Translations under genes and position numbers: made by a program
From: RGIG8700 sp045648505
GTDB lineage: Bacteria > Bacillota > Clostridia > RGIG6154
DNA length: 35,144 nucleotides
Direction of reading: 5' to 3'
NCBI GenBank assembly: GCA_045648505.1
Contig: JAZROD010000057.1
Coordinates: 1 to 35,144, forward strand
Notes under the pieces: generated by a model
What the model was told of the DNA's origin: nothing
Database searches by the model: none
Seen by the model: only the letters and a program-made list of their open reading frames with translations
Shown: piece after piece, positions 7,178-14,725 of the stretch
Position numbering within the stretch: the stretch's first letter is position 1
How the letters are laid out: every line of letters begins with the position of its first letter

Positions 7178-9173
7178 TAAAATTTTGCCTTGGCTACTTA
7201 TTGTTGTTCTTTTATGTGCACTGGTTCCAAGTGCCCTAAACAGAGTAAACAATGAAAATGAAAACAAAAATATTGTTCCTGCTGTTTTACTTAAAGATTT
7301 CAGAATTTCTCTCTCAGAAGATACAACTGATAAGGTTGTTGATGATTTTAAAAATGCAGGGGTAACTACTGTTGCTCTTATGGAAGAGGATTTAAACTCT
7401 CTTGCACTTAACGGCATTATAACAAACATCAAATACAATGTTCTTCTTCATAAATATGATGAAGAAAGTATGATAATTGCAGAAGAATTGAGAAAATTCC
7501 CAAAGGTTGCAAATGACAGTTATGTTATTATAACAAAAAGGGAAGAATCAAAAGAGCTTCTTGCAAAATGGATACCTGATAAATATACTGAAGATGAATA
7601 TTGCCATATCACTTCAGGTGGAAATGATGTTTATTGTCTTTATGACGGTTCACCTAATGTATGGGAAGTTGTTATGGGATATGATGAAAGTCAGTTTGAG
7701 TATGCCAAAGAAAAAGGCTTGGATATTGCATTGATATTCAAAATCAAAAACTACAAAACAGATGCATATCTTGAAGAAATTGACAGACTGGTTAAGAAAT
7801 ATAACATAAAATATTTCAATATAAAAGATGATGGAAGACACCCTGAAAATGAGCAGGATGCCATGATGCATATTGAAGGAATTTCAAAGCTCATAAAAGA
7901 TAATAATATGACATTGGTTGTAACAGAAAATACAGACCAGCTTTCAAATCAAAGACCTATAGGTTACGGAAAAATCTTTGCAGAAAATTCAGATAATGTT
8001 GTAAGAGCTTATGAAACCTATGATATGCAGGATGATGCTACAAAATATATGTTCAGATATCATCAGTATCTTAACTCAACAATAGACAGAAATTTAAAGT
8101 TTATCACAATCACAATGATTGATGCCGAGAAAAAGACTTTTGAAGAACAGGCAGAACTTACTGTTAAAGCAACAAAAACATATATCGACAAGGTAAAAGA
8201 GCTTGGCTACAATATTGCTGATGTAAATGTTGATTACAGCGACTATAAAGGAAATGTAGAGAAAACAGGAGCAATAAGCAGCGCAATACTTGTTTTGATG
8301 TGCCTTCTTATTGTAAGACTTCTTGCAGGGAAGGATTTACCAAAGCTTTCTGTTTTAGGTTATGTGGTTGCACTTCTTGCAATGCCTGCAACCTATGTGA
8401 TACCTGTAAGCCTTGTGTATCTTTATCCTACAGTTTGTGCTATCATACTTCCTTGCTTTGCAATAACTGTAATGTTCGCGTTTGTTAAAAACTATAAAGA
8501 TAAATGCAATACATTTAATTTAACAATATCTGCAATAGCAGTGATTTTAGCAGTTCTTTGTGCAGGCGGTCTTATGCTTGGAACAATGCTTTCAGGAATA
8601 GAGTACTATGTAAACAATCTTATTTTCAGAGGAATCAAGCTTTCACTTTTCTTCCCGGTTGTGTTCAGCATAGTGGCATACTATTTTATGTTCCTTAAAA
8701 ACGAAGAAAAGACAGTTGTTCAGGAAATAATCACAGTTGCAAATGCAAAAATAAGTGTATACTGGCTTGCGATTTTTGGTGTGTTTGCAGCAGCTGCAGC
8801 TATTTATATTATCCGTTCAGGAAATGTTAACGAAATAAGTTCATTGGAAGCGTGGATGAGAAGCACAATTACAGAAATCTTTGCTGCAAGACCAAGAACA
8901 AAAGAATTTCTGATTGGTTATCCTTGTCTTGTACTTTTCGTGCACTACATTAAAAATACAGATATTAAGGTAATACCATTTATTGCAGGAGTAGGAAGCT
9001 CAATCCTTGCGGCATCTGTTTCAAATACATTCTGCCATGTGTTCACAGACCTTACAACAATTTATTTAAGAGTTGTAAACGGTTTTGTAATAGGCCTTAT
9101 TGTTTGTGCAGGCGTGGTAATTGCCAACTGTATTTTGATTAAACTTGTAAAGATAATTAAAAAGTATGCATAA
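7164..9173 (+). CDS. DUF5693-type polytopic membrane protein
   Basis: 669 residues. An N-terminal membrane anchor (LLIVVLLCALVPSALN) is followed by a soluble, probably extracytoplasmic, domain of about 335 residues, then from about residue 370 eight or more membrane helices. The order, anchor plus outer domain plus membrane-embedded half, matches the DUF5693 family as I remember it, which in some Bacillota sits beside cell-wall polymer genes. Its biochemical role is unknown. The start overlaps the end of murJ by 14 bp and follows AAAGGA, so the two proteins are likely made together and may act in one envelope pathway. No catalytic motif is evident to me. The family name is from memory and should be confirmed by a profile search. 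Confidence 0.7.
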   Translation: MKKLNKILPWLLIVVLLCALVPSALNRVNNENENKNIVPAVLLKDFRISLSEDTTDKVVDDFKNAGVTTVALMEEDLNSLALNGIITNIKYNVLLHKYDEESMIIAEELRKFPKVANDSYVIITKREESKELLAKWIPDKYTEDEYCHITSGGNDVYCLYDGSPNVWEVVMGYDESQFEYAKEKGLDIALIFKIKNYKTDAYLEEIDRLVKKYNIKYFNIKDDGRHPENEQDAMMHIEGISKLIKDNNMTLVVTENTDQLSNQRPIGYGKIFAENSDNVVRAYETYDMQDDATKYMFRYHQYLNSTIDRNLKFITITMIDAEKKTFEEQAELTVKATKTYIDKVKELGYNIADVNVDYSDYKGNVEKTGAISSAILVLMCLLIVRLLAGKDLPKLSVLGYVVALLAMPATYVIPVSLVYLYPTVCAIILPCFAITVMFAFVKNYKDKCNTFNLTISAIAVILAVLCAGGLMLGTMLSGIEYYVNNLIFRGIKLSLFFPVVFSIVAYYFMFLKNEEKTVVQEIITVANAKISVYWLAIFGVFAAAAAIYIIRSGNVNEISSLEAWMRSTITEIFAARPRTKEFLIGYPCLVLFVHYIKNTDIKVIPFIAGVGSSILAASVSNTFCHVFTDLTTIYLRVVNGFVIGLIVCAGVVIANCILIKLVKIIKKYA

Positions 9174-9187
9174 TTTATAAAAAACTA

Positions 9188-9228
9188 TTGCATTTTAACG
9201 CAAAATGTGTTATACTACATTTTGCGTT
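9188..9228 (+). promoter_or_regulatory. tRNA-Arg promoter embedded in a perfect inverted repeat
   Basis: TTGCAT (9188-9193) and TATACT (9211-9216) have a 17-bp spacer and lie about 19 bp before the tRNA. A perfect 12-bp inverted repeat AACGCAAAATGT (9197-9208) and ACATTTTGCGTT (9217-9228) surrounds the -10 box, which sits in its 8-nt loop. The repeat may be an operator, or a weak terminator for the upstream gene, though no T-run follows it. Confidence 0.75.
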
Positions 9229-9234
9229 ATGTAT

Positions 9235-9311
9235 GCATCCGTAGCTCAGCTGGATAGAGTATTCGGCTACGAACCGAACGGTCGGGGGTTCGAATCCCTC
9301 CGGATGTGCCA
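9235..9311 (+). tRNA. tRNA-Arg, anticodon ACG
   Basis: A complete 77-nt cloverleaf. The acceptor stem is GCATCCG with CGGATGT (one G-U pair), the D-arm contains AGCTCAGCTGG, and the anticodon stem TTCGG/CCGAA closes the loop CTACGAA with ACG at 9269-9271. The T-arm is GGGTTCGAATCCC (9286-9298), and CCA is encoded at 9309-9311. The A34 is normally converted to inosine by TadA, reading CGU, CGC and CGA. A second copy of the 3' end lies at 9485-9504. Confidence 0.97.
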
Positions 9312-9504
9312 AAGTCTGTATTGCCCAACAGGGCAGATACAGACTTTTTTATTTAAAGGGATTCGAACCCTGAGAGGGTTTTTGCGTGAATAAAATATGC
9401 CGGTGGCATATTTTTAGCAAAAAGGTGCGAAGTCCGGTACCGAAATGCGAAGCATTTGGGTGGACAAGCAGAAAGGCGAAGCCTATCCCTCCGGATGTGC
9501 CAAA
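9294..9504. repeat. tRNA 3'-end duplication bounding a palindrome-rich non-coding segment
   Basis: The 20-nt sequence ATCCCTCCGGATGTGCCAAA occurs at 9294-9313 (the end of tRNA-Arg) and again exactly at 9485-9504, 191 bp apart. Between them lie the tRNA terminator, an inverted copy of the T-arm (GGGATTCGAACCC, 9358-9370), a terminator-like hairpin (AACCCT/AGGGTT, 9366-9380), a 10-bp hairpin (AAAATATGCC/GGCATATTTT, 9392-9414) inside an outer TTTTTGC/GCAAAAA pair, and two GCGAAGC mini-hairpins (9447-9453, 9476-9482). No real gene is visible. It resembles an att-type scar or a small non-autonomous element inserted at a tRNA 3' end. Confidence 0.75.
9312..9351 (+). terminator. terminator after tRNA-Arg
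   Basis: AAGTCTGTA pairs with TACAGACTT, with an inner TGCCC/GGGCA stem, and TTTTTT follows. Confidence 0.88.
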
Positions 9505-9587
9505 AATCCTCGTTTGAAAAAACGGGGATTTTTACTTATTCACTATTAACTCTTCACTCTTCACTACAAAGGCGAGGATTTTTGGCA
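9498..9587. repeat. 15-bp inverted repeat downstream of the duplicated tRNA end
   Basis: TGCCAAAAATCCTCG (9498-9512) is perfectly complementary to 9573-9587. Its left arm starts within the second tRNA 3'-end copy. A shorter terminator-like hairpin (AAAAATCCTCGTTT with AACGGGGATTTTT) lies within 9502-9533. Next to the arms are imperfectly complementary TTCACT-rich (9535-9566) and AGTGAA-rich (9588-9617) stretches. Confidence 0.7.
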
Positions 9588-9624
9588 AGTAATAAGTAAT
9601 AGTGAAAAGTGAAGAAGTATTTTT

Positions 9625-9665
9625 GCAAGGCAAGCCTTGCACTTTTTATATTCCAATAGTATAAT
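9625..9665 (+). promoter_or_regulatory. promoter with overlapping palindrome, four-helix-bundle gene
   Basis: TTGCAC (9637-9642) and TATAAT (9660-9665) are 17 bp apart. The -35 box overlaps the right arm of the palindrome GCAAGGC-AA-GCCTTGC (9625-9640), a possible operator. The expected transcript starts only about a dozen bases before the gene. Confidence 0.7.
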
Positions 9666-9683
9666 AACTTTGAGGTGAGAAGA

Positions 9684-10028
9684 ATGACCGAAAGTCCATT
9701 GATGATAAAATCAAAAACTTTTGCACTTGATGCGATAAAAGTTTGTAAGGAATTAAGAAATAAAAAATGTGAAAGTGCTTTAATTAATCAGTTTTTGCGT
9801 TCATCAACAAGTATCGGAGCGAATGTAAGAGAAGCTTTTTACGCGCATGGCAGAAATGATTTTATAGCAAAGTTGCAAATATCATTGAAAGAGTGTTCGG
9901 AAAGCGAATATTGGATTGAACTTCTTATTGAAAGCGGATATTATGAGGATAAGACAATTCTTGAAAATTGTATTGAGTTGAAGAGAATTCTTATTGCTTC
10001 AATTAACACTGCAAAGAAAAAAATATAA
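9684..10028 (+). CDS. four-helix-bundle protein (23S rRNA intervening-sequence-protein family)
   Basis: 114 residues, almost wholly helical, with the family core LRSSTSIGANVREAFYA and KECSESEYWIELLIESGY. The family was first seen in intervening sequences of 23S rRNA and is related to the Avd accessory protein of diversity-generating retroelements. Most members, including stand-alone ones like this, have no proven function. No reverse transcriptase or rRNA is visible nearby. The ATG at 9684 follows GAGGTGA. A GTG at 9675 is in frame but lies in the ribosome binding site. It has its own promoter and ends 11 bp before the radical SAM gene, so the two may share a transcript. The preceding repeats make this a likely acquired gene. 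Confidence 0.85.
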   Translation: MTESPLMIKSKTFALDAIKVCKELRNKKCESALINQFLRSSTSIGANVREAFYAHGRNDFIAKLQISLKECSESEYWIELLIESGYYEDKTILENCIELKRILIASINTAKKKI

Positions 10029-10039
10029 CGGAGAAAAAT

Positions 10040-10921
10040 ATGAATTGTAATTTGTGCCCAAGAAATTGCGGAGTTGACAGAGCGGTTTTAAAGGGCTATT
10101 GCGGACAGACAGATAAAATAAAAGTTGCAAGAGCATCTCTTCATATGTGGGAAGAGCCGTGTATTTCAGGAGAGAATGGCTCCGGAACTGTGTTCTTTTC
10201 AGGATGCGGTTTAAGATGCGTTTTCTGTCAGAATTTTGATATTGCCAATGGAAATACAGGCAAGGAAATAACTGTTGAAAGACTTGCAGAGATTTTCTGT
10301 GAGCTTAAAGAAAAAGGTGCTCATAATATAAATCTTGTTACGGGCGACCATTTTGTGCCTGAAATTATAAAAGCCCTTGATATAGCAAAAAGCAAGGGAA
10401 TGGATTTGCCTGTAGTCTTTAACACAAGCAGTTATATAAACAAAGAAACTCTTAAGCTTCTTAATAACTATGTTGATATATATCTTGCAGACTTTAAATA
10501 CTTTGATAACGAAACTGCAAAAAAATATTCAAATGCAGAAAACTACCTTCAGGTTGTTAAAACTGCAATAGAAGAAATGGTTTCCCAAAAGGGGACACCA
10601 ACCTACGATGATAATGGCATTATGACAAAGGGCGTAATTGTCCGTCATTTATTAATGCCCGGTTACCTTCAGGAATCAAAAGCCATAATAAGATATGTTT
10701 ATGAAGAGTATGGTGAAAGAGTTGTTTTAAGCATTATGAATCAATACACACCTTTAAAACAAGTAGAAAAATACCCCGAAATCAACAGAAAGGTTTCGGA
10801 GTATGAATATGAAACTTTAATAAATTACGCAATAAGCATAGGCGTAAAAGAAGCCTATGTTCAGGAAGGCGAAACGGCAGAAGAAAGCTTTATCCCACCA
10901 TTTGATTTAGAAGGAGTATAA
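10040..10921 (+). CDS. radical SAM protein, PflX-like (pyruvate formate-lyase activase homologue)
   Basis: 293 residues. An N-terminal cysteine pair (CNLCPRNCGV) is followed by the radical SAM motif in GCGLRCVFCQNF (Cx3Cx2C), which binds the [4Fe-4S] cluster that cleaves S-adenosylmethionine. Overall it matches the PflX-like family (COG1313), which lacks the extra ferredoxin domain of some glycyl-radical activases. Its substrate is not established and no glycyl radical enzyme is next to it. The ATG at 10040 follows ACGGAG. It converges on fhs and shares a two-way terminator with it. Confidence 0.87.
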   Translation: MNCNLCPRNCGVDRAVLKGYCGQTDKIKVARASLHMWEEPCISGENGSGTVFFSGCGLRCVFCQNFDIANGNTGKEITVERLAEIFCELKEKGAHNINLVTGDHFVPEIIKALDIAKSKGMDLPVVFNTSSYINKETLKLLNNYVDIYLADFKYFDNETAKKYSNAENYLQVVKTAIEEMVSQKGTPTYDDNGIMTKGVIVRHLLMPGYLQESKAIIRYVYEEYGERVVLSIMNQYTPLKQVEKYPEINRKVSEYEYETLINYAISIGVKEAYVQEGETAEESFIPPFDLEGV

Positions 10922-10957
10922 AAAAGCAGATGAGAAAATCTCATCTGCTTTTTTTTA
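10921..10957. terminator. bidirectional terminator between the radical SAM gene and fhs
   Basis: AAAAAGCAGATGAGA and TCTCATCTGCTTTTT form a perfect stem with an AAA loop. A-run and T-run flanks serve both strands. Confidence 0.92.
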
Positions 10958-12625
10958 TCAGAACAATCCGATTATATTTCCGTTTTCGTCAACATCAATT
11001 TTTTCTGCTGCAGGAACTTTTGGAAGTCCCGGCATCGTCATAATGTCGCCTGTAAGTGCAACTATGAAGCCTGCACCTGCGGAAACTTTAAGATTTCTTA
11101 CTGTTACTTTAAAGCTACTTGGTGCACCAAGCTTTGTCATATCATCTGAAAAACTGTACTGTGTTTTAGCAACACAAACAGGAAGCTTGTCACAACCGAT
11201 TGCTTTTAATTCTTCAATCTGTTTTTTAGCATTTGGTGTGAAGATAACACCATCACCGCCATAAACCTTTGTAACAATGTCATTAAGTTTATTTTCGATA
11301 GTGTCTTCTGTATCATAGCAGAAAGTAAAGTCGTTTTCTTCTTCGCAAAGACGAACAACCTCTTCTGCAAGCTCAATTCCGCCTTCTCCGCCTTTTGCCC
11401 ATACATCAGAAAGAACAACATTTATTCCCATACCTTTGCATTTTTCAATGAGAAGCTCAACTTCTTTGTCTGTATCTGTAGGGAATTTGTTAACTGCAAC
11501 AACGCAAGGAAGCTTGTAAACATTTGTGATGTTTGAAAGGTGTTTTAAAAGATTTGGAATACCTTTTTCAAGTGCTTCAAGGTTTTCGTTGCCAAGTTCT
11601 GTTTTTGCAAGGCCACCATGCATTTTAAGAGCACGGATAGTTGCAACCATAACAACTGCAGAAGGTGTAAGACCTGCATATCTGCATTTAATATCAAGGA
11701 ACTTTTCAGCACCAAGGTCTGCACCAAAGCCTGCTTCTGTGATTGTATAATCCCCAAGCTTTAATGCGAGTTTTGTTGCAAGAACACTGTTACAACCGTG
11801 TGCAATGTTTGCAAAAGGTCCGCCGTGAACAAGTGCAGGAGTTCCCTCAAGTGTCTGCACAAGGTTTGGCTTTAATGCGTCTTTTAAAAGAGCACACATA
11901 GCACCTGCCGCATTTAAGTCACCTGCAGTAACAGGCTTGTTGTCATAAGTATATGCAACAATGATTTTTGAAAGTCTTTCTTTTAAATCAGTAATAGAAT
12001 TTGAAAGACAGAAAATAGCCATAATTTCTGATGCAACGGTTATATCGTAGCCGTCTTCTCTTGGTACACCGTGAACTTTACCGCCAAGACCGTTAACAAT
12101 GCTTCTAAGCTGTCTGTCGTTCATATCAACGCATCTTTTCCAGGTGATTTTTCTTGTATCAATTCCAAGAGCATTGCCCTGATGGATGTGATTGTCAAGC
12201 ATAGCAGCTAAAAGATTGTTTGCAGCACCGATTGCGTGGAAGTCACCGGTAAAGTGAAGGTTAATATCTTCCATAGGAACAACCTGTGCATATCCGCCAC
12301 CTGCCGCGCCGCCTTTAACACCGAAAACAGGACCAAGTGATGGTTCACGAAGAGCTACCATAACATTTTTGCCGATTTTCTTCATACCATCTGCAAGACC
12401 GATTGTTGTTGTTGTCTTACCTTCGCCTGCAGGGGTAGGGGTGATAGCGGTAACTAAAATAAGTTTACCGTTTTCTTTTTTTACTTCGTTTAATATAGAA
12501 AGGTCAAGTTTTGCTTTGTAGTTGCCGTACTGTTCAACATATTTCATATCAATGCCTGCAGATTCGGCAATTTCGGTTATATGCTTCATTTTTGCACTCT
12601 GTGCAATTTCAATATCTGTTTTCAT
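10958..12625 (-). CDS. fhs: formate--tetrahydrofolate ligase
   Basis: 555 residues, full length for the family. It joins formate to tetrahydrofolate using ATP to give 10-formyl-THF. The P-loop TPTPAGEGKTTTTIG lies near residues 62-76, and the conserved REPSLGPVFGVKGGAAGGGY segment near 94-113. It is the third gene of a minus-strand operon, 23 bp after the AICAR formyltransferase gene, which consumes 10-formyl-THF. The ATG at 12625 follows AGAAGGA. Placement behind a ZTP riboswitch ties it to purine synthesis more than to acetogenesis. No other Wood-Ljungdahl genes are in the window. Confidence 0.97.
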   Translation of the reverse strand: MKTDIEIAQSAKMKHITEIAESAGIDMKYVEQYGNYKAKLDLSILNEVKKENGKLILVTAITPTPAGEGKTTTTIGLADGMKKIGKNVMVALREPSLGPVFGVKGGAAGGGYAQVVPMEDINLHFTGDFHAIGAANNLLAAMLDNHIHQGNALGIDTRKITWKRCVDMNDRQLRSIVNGLGGKVHGVPREDGYDITVASEIMAIFCLSNSITDLKERLSKIIVAYTYDNKPVTAGDLNAAGAMCALLKDALKPNLVQTLEGTPALVHGGPFANIAHGCNSVLATKLALKLGDYTITEAGFGADLGAEKFLDIKCRYAGLTPSAVVMVATIRALKMHGGLAKTELGNENLEALEKGIPNLLKHLSNITNVYKLPCVVAVNKFPTDTDKEVELLIEKCKGMGINVVLSDVWAKGGEGGIELAEEVVRLCEEENDFTFCYDTEDTIENKLNDIVTKVYGGDGVIFTPNAKKQIEELKAIGCDKLPVCVAKTQYSFSDDMTKLGAPSSFKVTVRNLKVSAGAGFIVALTGDIMTMPGLPKVPAAEKIDVDENGNIIGLF

Positions 12626-12648
12626 AACTAAATCCTTCTCTCTTAAGA

Positions 12649-13833
12649 TTAGTGGTGGAATAATCTCATTCCTGTGAATGCCATTGTGATGCCGTATTCA
12701 TTACAAGCATCAATAACAATGTCATCTCTGATAGAACCGCCAGGCTGTGCAATAAATGATACACCGCTCTTTTTAGCTCTGTCAATGTTATCGCTGAATG
12801 GGAAGAAAGCATCTGATGCAACAGAAACACCTGAAAGTGTTGAGAGATATTCTCTCTGCTCTTTTCTTGTGAAAGGCTCAGGCTGTTTTGAGAAAAGTGC
12901 CTGCCATTTACCGTCTGCCAAAACATCATCGCAGTCTTCTGAAAGATAAACATCAATAGCGTTATCTCTGTCAGGGCGTTTTACTGTATCAAGGAATGGG
13001 AGATTTAAAACTTTTTCGTGCTGTCTTAAATGCCAGAGGTCTGCTTTACCGCCTGCAAGTCTTGTGCAGTGAATTCTTGACTGCTGACCTGCACCAACAC
13101 CGATAGCCTGACCGTCTACTGCATAGCAAACTGAGTTTGACTGTGTGTATTTAAGAGTAATTAATGCAATAATTAAATCTCTCTTTGCTTCTTCTGTAAA
13201 TTCTTTTTTATCTGTAACAATGTTTGCAAGTAATTCTTCATCAATTTTGAAGTTGTTTCTGCCCTGCTGAAATGTGATACCGAAAACCTGCTTTGTTTCC
13301 TGTTCATCAGGAACATAAGATGGGTCAATTTTAACAACATTATATGTGCCTTTTCTCTTGCCTTTTAAGATTTCAAGAGCTTCAGGTTCGTAGTCAGGAG
13401 CAATAACACCGTCAGAAACTTCTCTTGCAATAAGCTTTGCAGTTGTAACATCGCATTTGTCTGAAAGTGCAATCCAGTCACCGAAAGAACTCATTCTGTC
13501 TGTTCCTCTTGCTCTTGCATAAGCAGTAGCAAGTGGTGATTCGTCAAGACCTTCAATATCGTCAACAAAGCAAGCTTTTTTAAGCTCGTCGCTCATTTTG
13601 ATACCAACTGCAGCTGATGTTGGGCTAACGTGCTTAAAGCTTGTAGCACAAGGCATATTTAAAGCTTTTTTAATTTCAGCAACTAACTGCCAGCTGTTGA
13701 AGGCATCTAAAAAGTTGATAAAACCAGGTCTGCCGTTTAAAATTTCAATAGGAAGTTCTTTTCCGTTTGACATATAAATTTTAGAAGGTTTCTGGTTAGG
13801 GTTACAACCATATTTAAGTTCAAATTCTTTCAT
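12649..13833 (-). CDS. purH: stand-alone AICAR formyltransferase (PurH C-terminal half)
   Basis: 394 residues containing only the transformylase domain. The usual N-terminal IMP cyclohydrolase (MGS-like) domain of about 200 residues is absent. It opens FELKYGCNPNQ and carries the catalytic Lys-His pair in FKHVSPTSAAVG (K67, H68). It transfers the formyl group of 10-formyl-THF to AICAR, giving FAICAR. The missing second activity is supplied by the PurO-type gene 12 bp upstream in the same operon. AAAGGAG precedes the ATG at 13833. The length and clean start argue that this is a natural single-domain form and not a broken PurH. Confidence 0.95.
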   Translation of the reverse strand: MKEFELKYGCNPNQKPSKIYMSNGKELPIEILNGRPGFINFLDAFNSWQLVAEIKKALNMPCATSFKHVSPTSAAVGIKMSDELKKACFVDDIEGLDESPLATAYARARGTDRMSSFGDWIALSDKCDVTTAKLIAREVSDGVIAPDYEPEALEILKGKRKGTYNVVKIDPSYVPDEQETKQVFGITFQQGRNNFKIDEELLANIVTDKKEFTEEAKRDLIIALITLKYTQSNSVCYAVDGQAIGVGAGQQSRIHCTRLAGGKADLWHLRQHEKVLNLPFLDTVKRPDRDNAIDVYLSEDCDDVLADGKWQALFSKQPEPFTRKEQREYLSTLSGVSVASDAFFPFSDNIDRAKKSGVSFIAQPGGSIRDDIVIDACNEYGITMAFTGMRLFHH

Positions 13834-13845
13834 TTTATTTCTCCT

Positions 13846-14565
13846 TTAGCAATATTTGTTGATTAAAACATTTTTAGTTTCGCCATTTTTAAGATTTGTA
13901 TAACGAACATAAAGTGAAATTTTGTTGTTTTCGTCAAGATTGTTCCAGATTTCATCTGCAAATGCATTAATGTCGTTTGGAATTACAACTCTTTCAGGTT
14001 CGCCTGTGAAAGTTGGAATTGGGTTACCGTCGTGGTTGTATGTGTGAATAAAATGACCAAGACCTTTGATTGAAGGGTATGTGAATGTGTGTCTTGCACA
14101 AGCAGAGCCTTCTTCATCAATGCTCTTTAAAATGCTCATTTTGTATGTGAAGTCGTTGTTATCAAAAGTAATCATACCGCTGATTCTTGGTGTGAAGTTT
14201 GGAGCATCAGGCTCGAATTCTCTTGTCTCTAAAGCAGCTTCAAATGATTTACCGTCTTTAACGAAGTCATAAACTGTATCTGTCTGGTCACCGTTTGTTA
14301 CGATTAATTTGTTATCAATTACTCTGATAGGAGAGTAGATGATAAGAGAAGGGTCTTCAACCTTACTTGCATCGTAAGGATAGATTGTAACAGCCTGTCC
14401 TTCTTCTTTGAAAACTCTGTTACGGCTGTTTTCAGATCTGCCCATAATGAAGTATGCAGAAACTGCGTTTTCACCGTCTTCACTTTTGCCGAGGATGATA
14501 CCTCTGCCAACATAAGTGTTACCGAACACGGCTTCTTTTACTGTTTTTTTTGCGTAAATACTCAT
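13846..14565 (-). CDS. purO: IMP cyclohydrolase, PurO-type
   Basis: 239 residues from the ATG at 14565 (MSIYAKKTVKEAVFGNTYVG), which follows AAAGGA. An upstream in-frame extension to 14619 runs through the riboswitch expression platform and is not credible. GNTYVGRGIILG and FIMGRSENSRNRVF are PurO-family features. The enzyme closes the ring of FAICAR to give IMP, the last step of de novo purine synthesis. PurO was first described in archaea, and bacterial members occur in some anaerobes. It is first in the operon, directly behind the ZTP riboswitch, and pairs functionally with the single-domain AICAR formyltransferase. Confidence 0.92.
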   Translation of the reverse strand: MSIYAKKTVKEAVFGNTYVGRGIILGKSEDGENAVSAYFIMGRSENSRNRVFKEEGQAVTIYPYDASKVEDPSLIIYSPIRVIDNKLIVTNGDQTDTVYDFVKDGKSFEAALETREFEPDAPNFTPRISGMITFDNNDFTYKMSILKSIDEEGSACARHTFTYPSIKGLGHFIHTYNHDGNPIPTFTGEPERVVIPNDINAFADEIWNNLDENNKISLYVRYTNLKNGETKNVLINKYC

Positions 14566-14607
14566 AATCAACAATCCTTTCTTTTGATACGCCCTCCCGC
14601 AAAGTAT

Positions 14608-14641
14608 AAAAAAGGGCATATCAGATAAAACTGATATGCCC
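14608..14641 (-). terminator. riboswitch-controlled terminator
   Basis: On the minus strand GGGCATATCAG and CTGATATGCCC form an 11-bp stem followed by six T. The first GGGC belongs to the conserved 3' core of the ZTP aptamer, so ligand binding and terminator formation exclude each other. The predicted behaviour is read-through when ZTP is high. Confidence 0.9.
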
Positions 14642-14703
14642 AGACGGTCGGCTTAATCAGCTTTTTGCTCCCTTGCGGTACTCCGCAAATCCGTCAGTCA
14701 CAA
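14636..14703 (-). promoter_or_regulatory. ZTP (pfl) riboswitch
   Basis: The minus strand reads TGACTGACGG, then a hairpin GCGGAGTACCGC, AAGGGAGC, a short linker, and the invariant 3' element CCGACCGTCTGGGCA. These are the two conserved halves of the pfl motif, which senses ZTP/ZMP as a signal of 10-formyl-THF shortage. The genes behind it (purO, AICAR formyltransferase, fhs) are textbook targets. The overlapping terminator indicates transcriptional control. Confidence 0.93.
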
Positions 14704-14725
14704 AAAGCAATATTCAACTAAAGAA

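Noticed and set aside
9205..9393. 62-codon plus-strand reading frame over the tRNA (contains VAQLDRVFGYEPNGRGFESLR)
   Set aside because: It is the well-known false translation of a tRNA gene. The cloverleaf explains the sequence fully.
9498..9617. CRISPR-like repeats in the TTCACT/AGTGAA-rich stretch
   Set aside because: The units are short, irregular and complementary to each other, with no constant repeat or spacer length and no cas genes.
12649..13833. AICAR formyltransferase as a truncated, broken purH
   Set aside because: It has a clean start with its own ribosome binding site and intact catalytic residues, and the missing activity is encoded next to it.
14566..14619. 18-residue N-terminal extension of the PurO-type protein
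   Set aside because: It runs through the riboswitch expression platform and lacks a ribosome binding site. The conserved start is the ATG at 14565.
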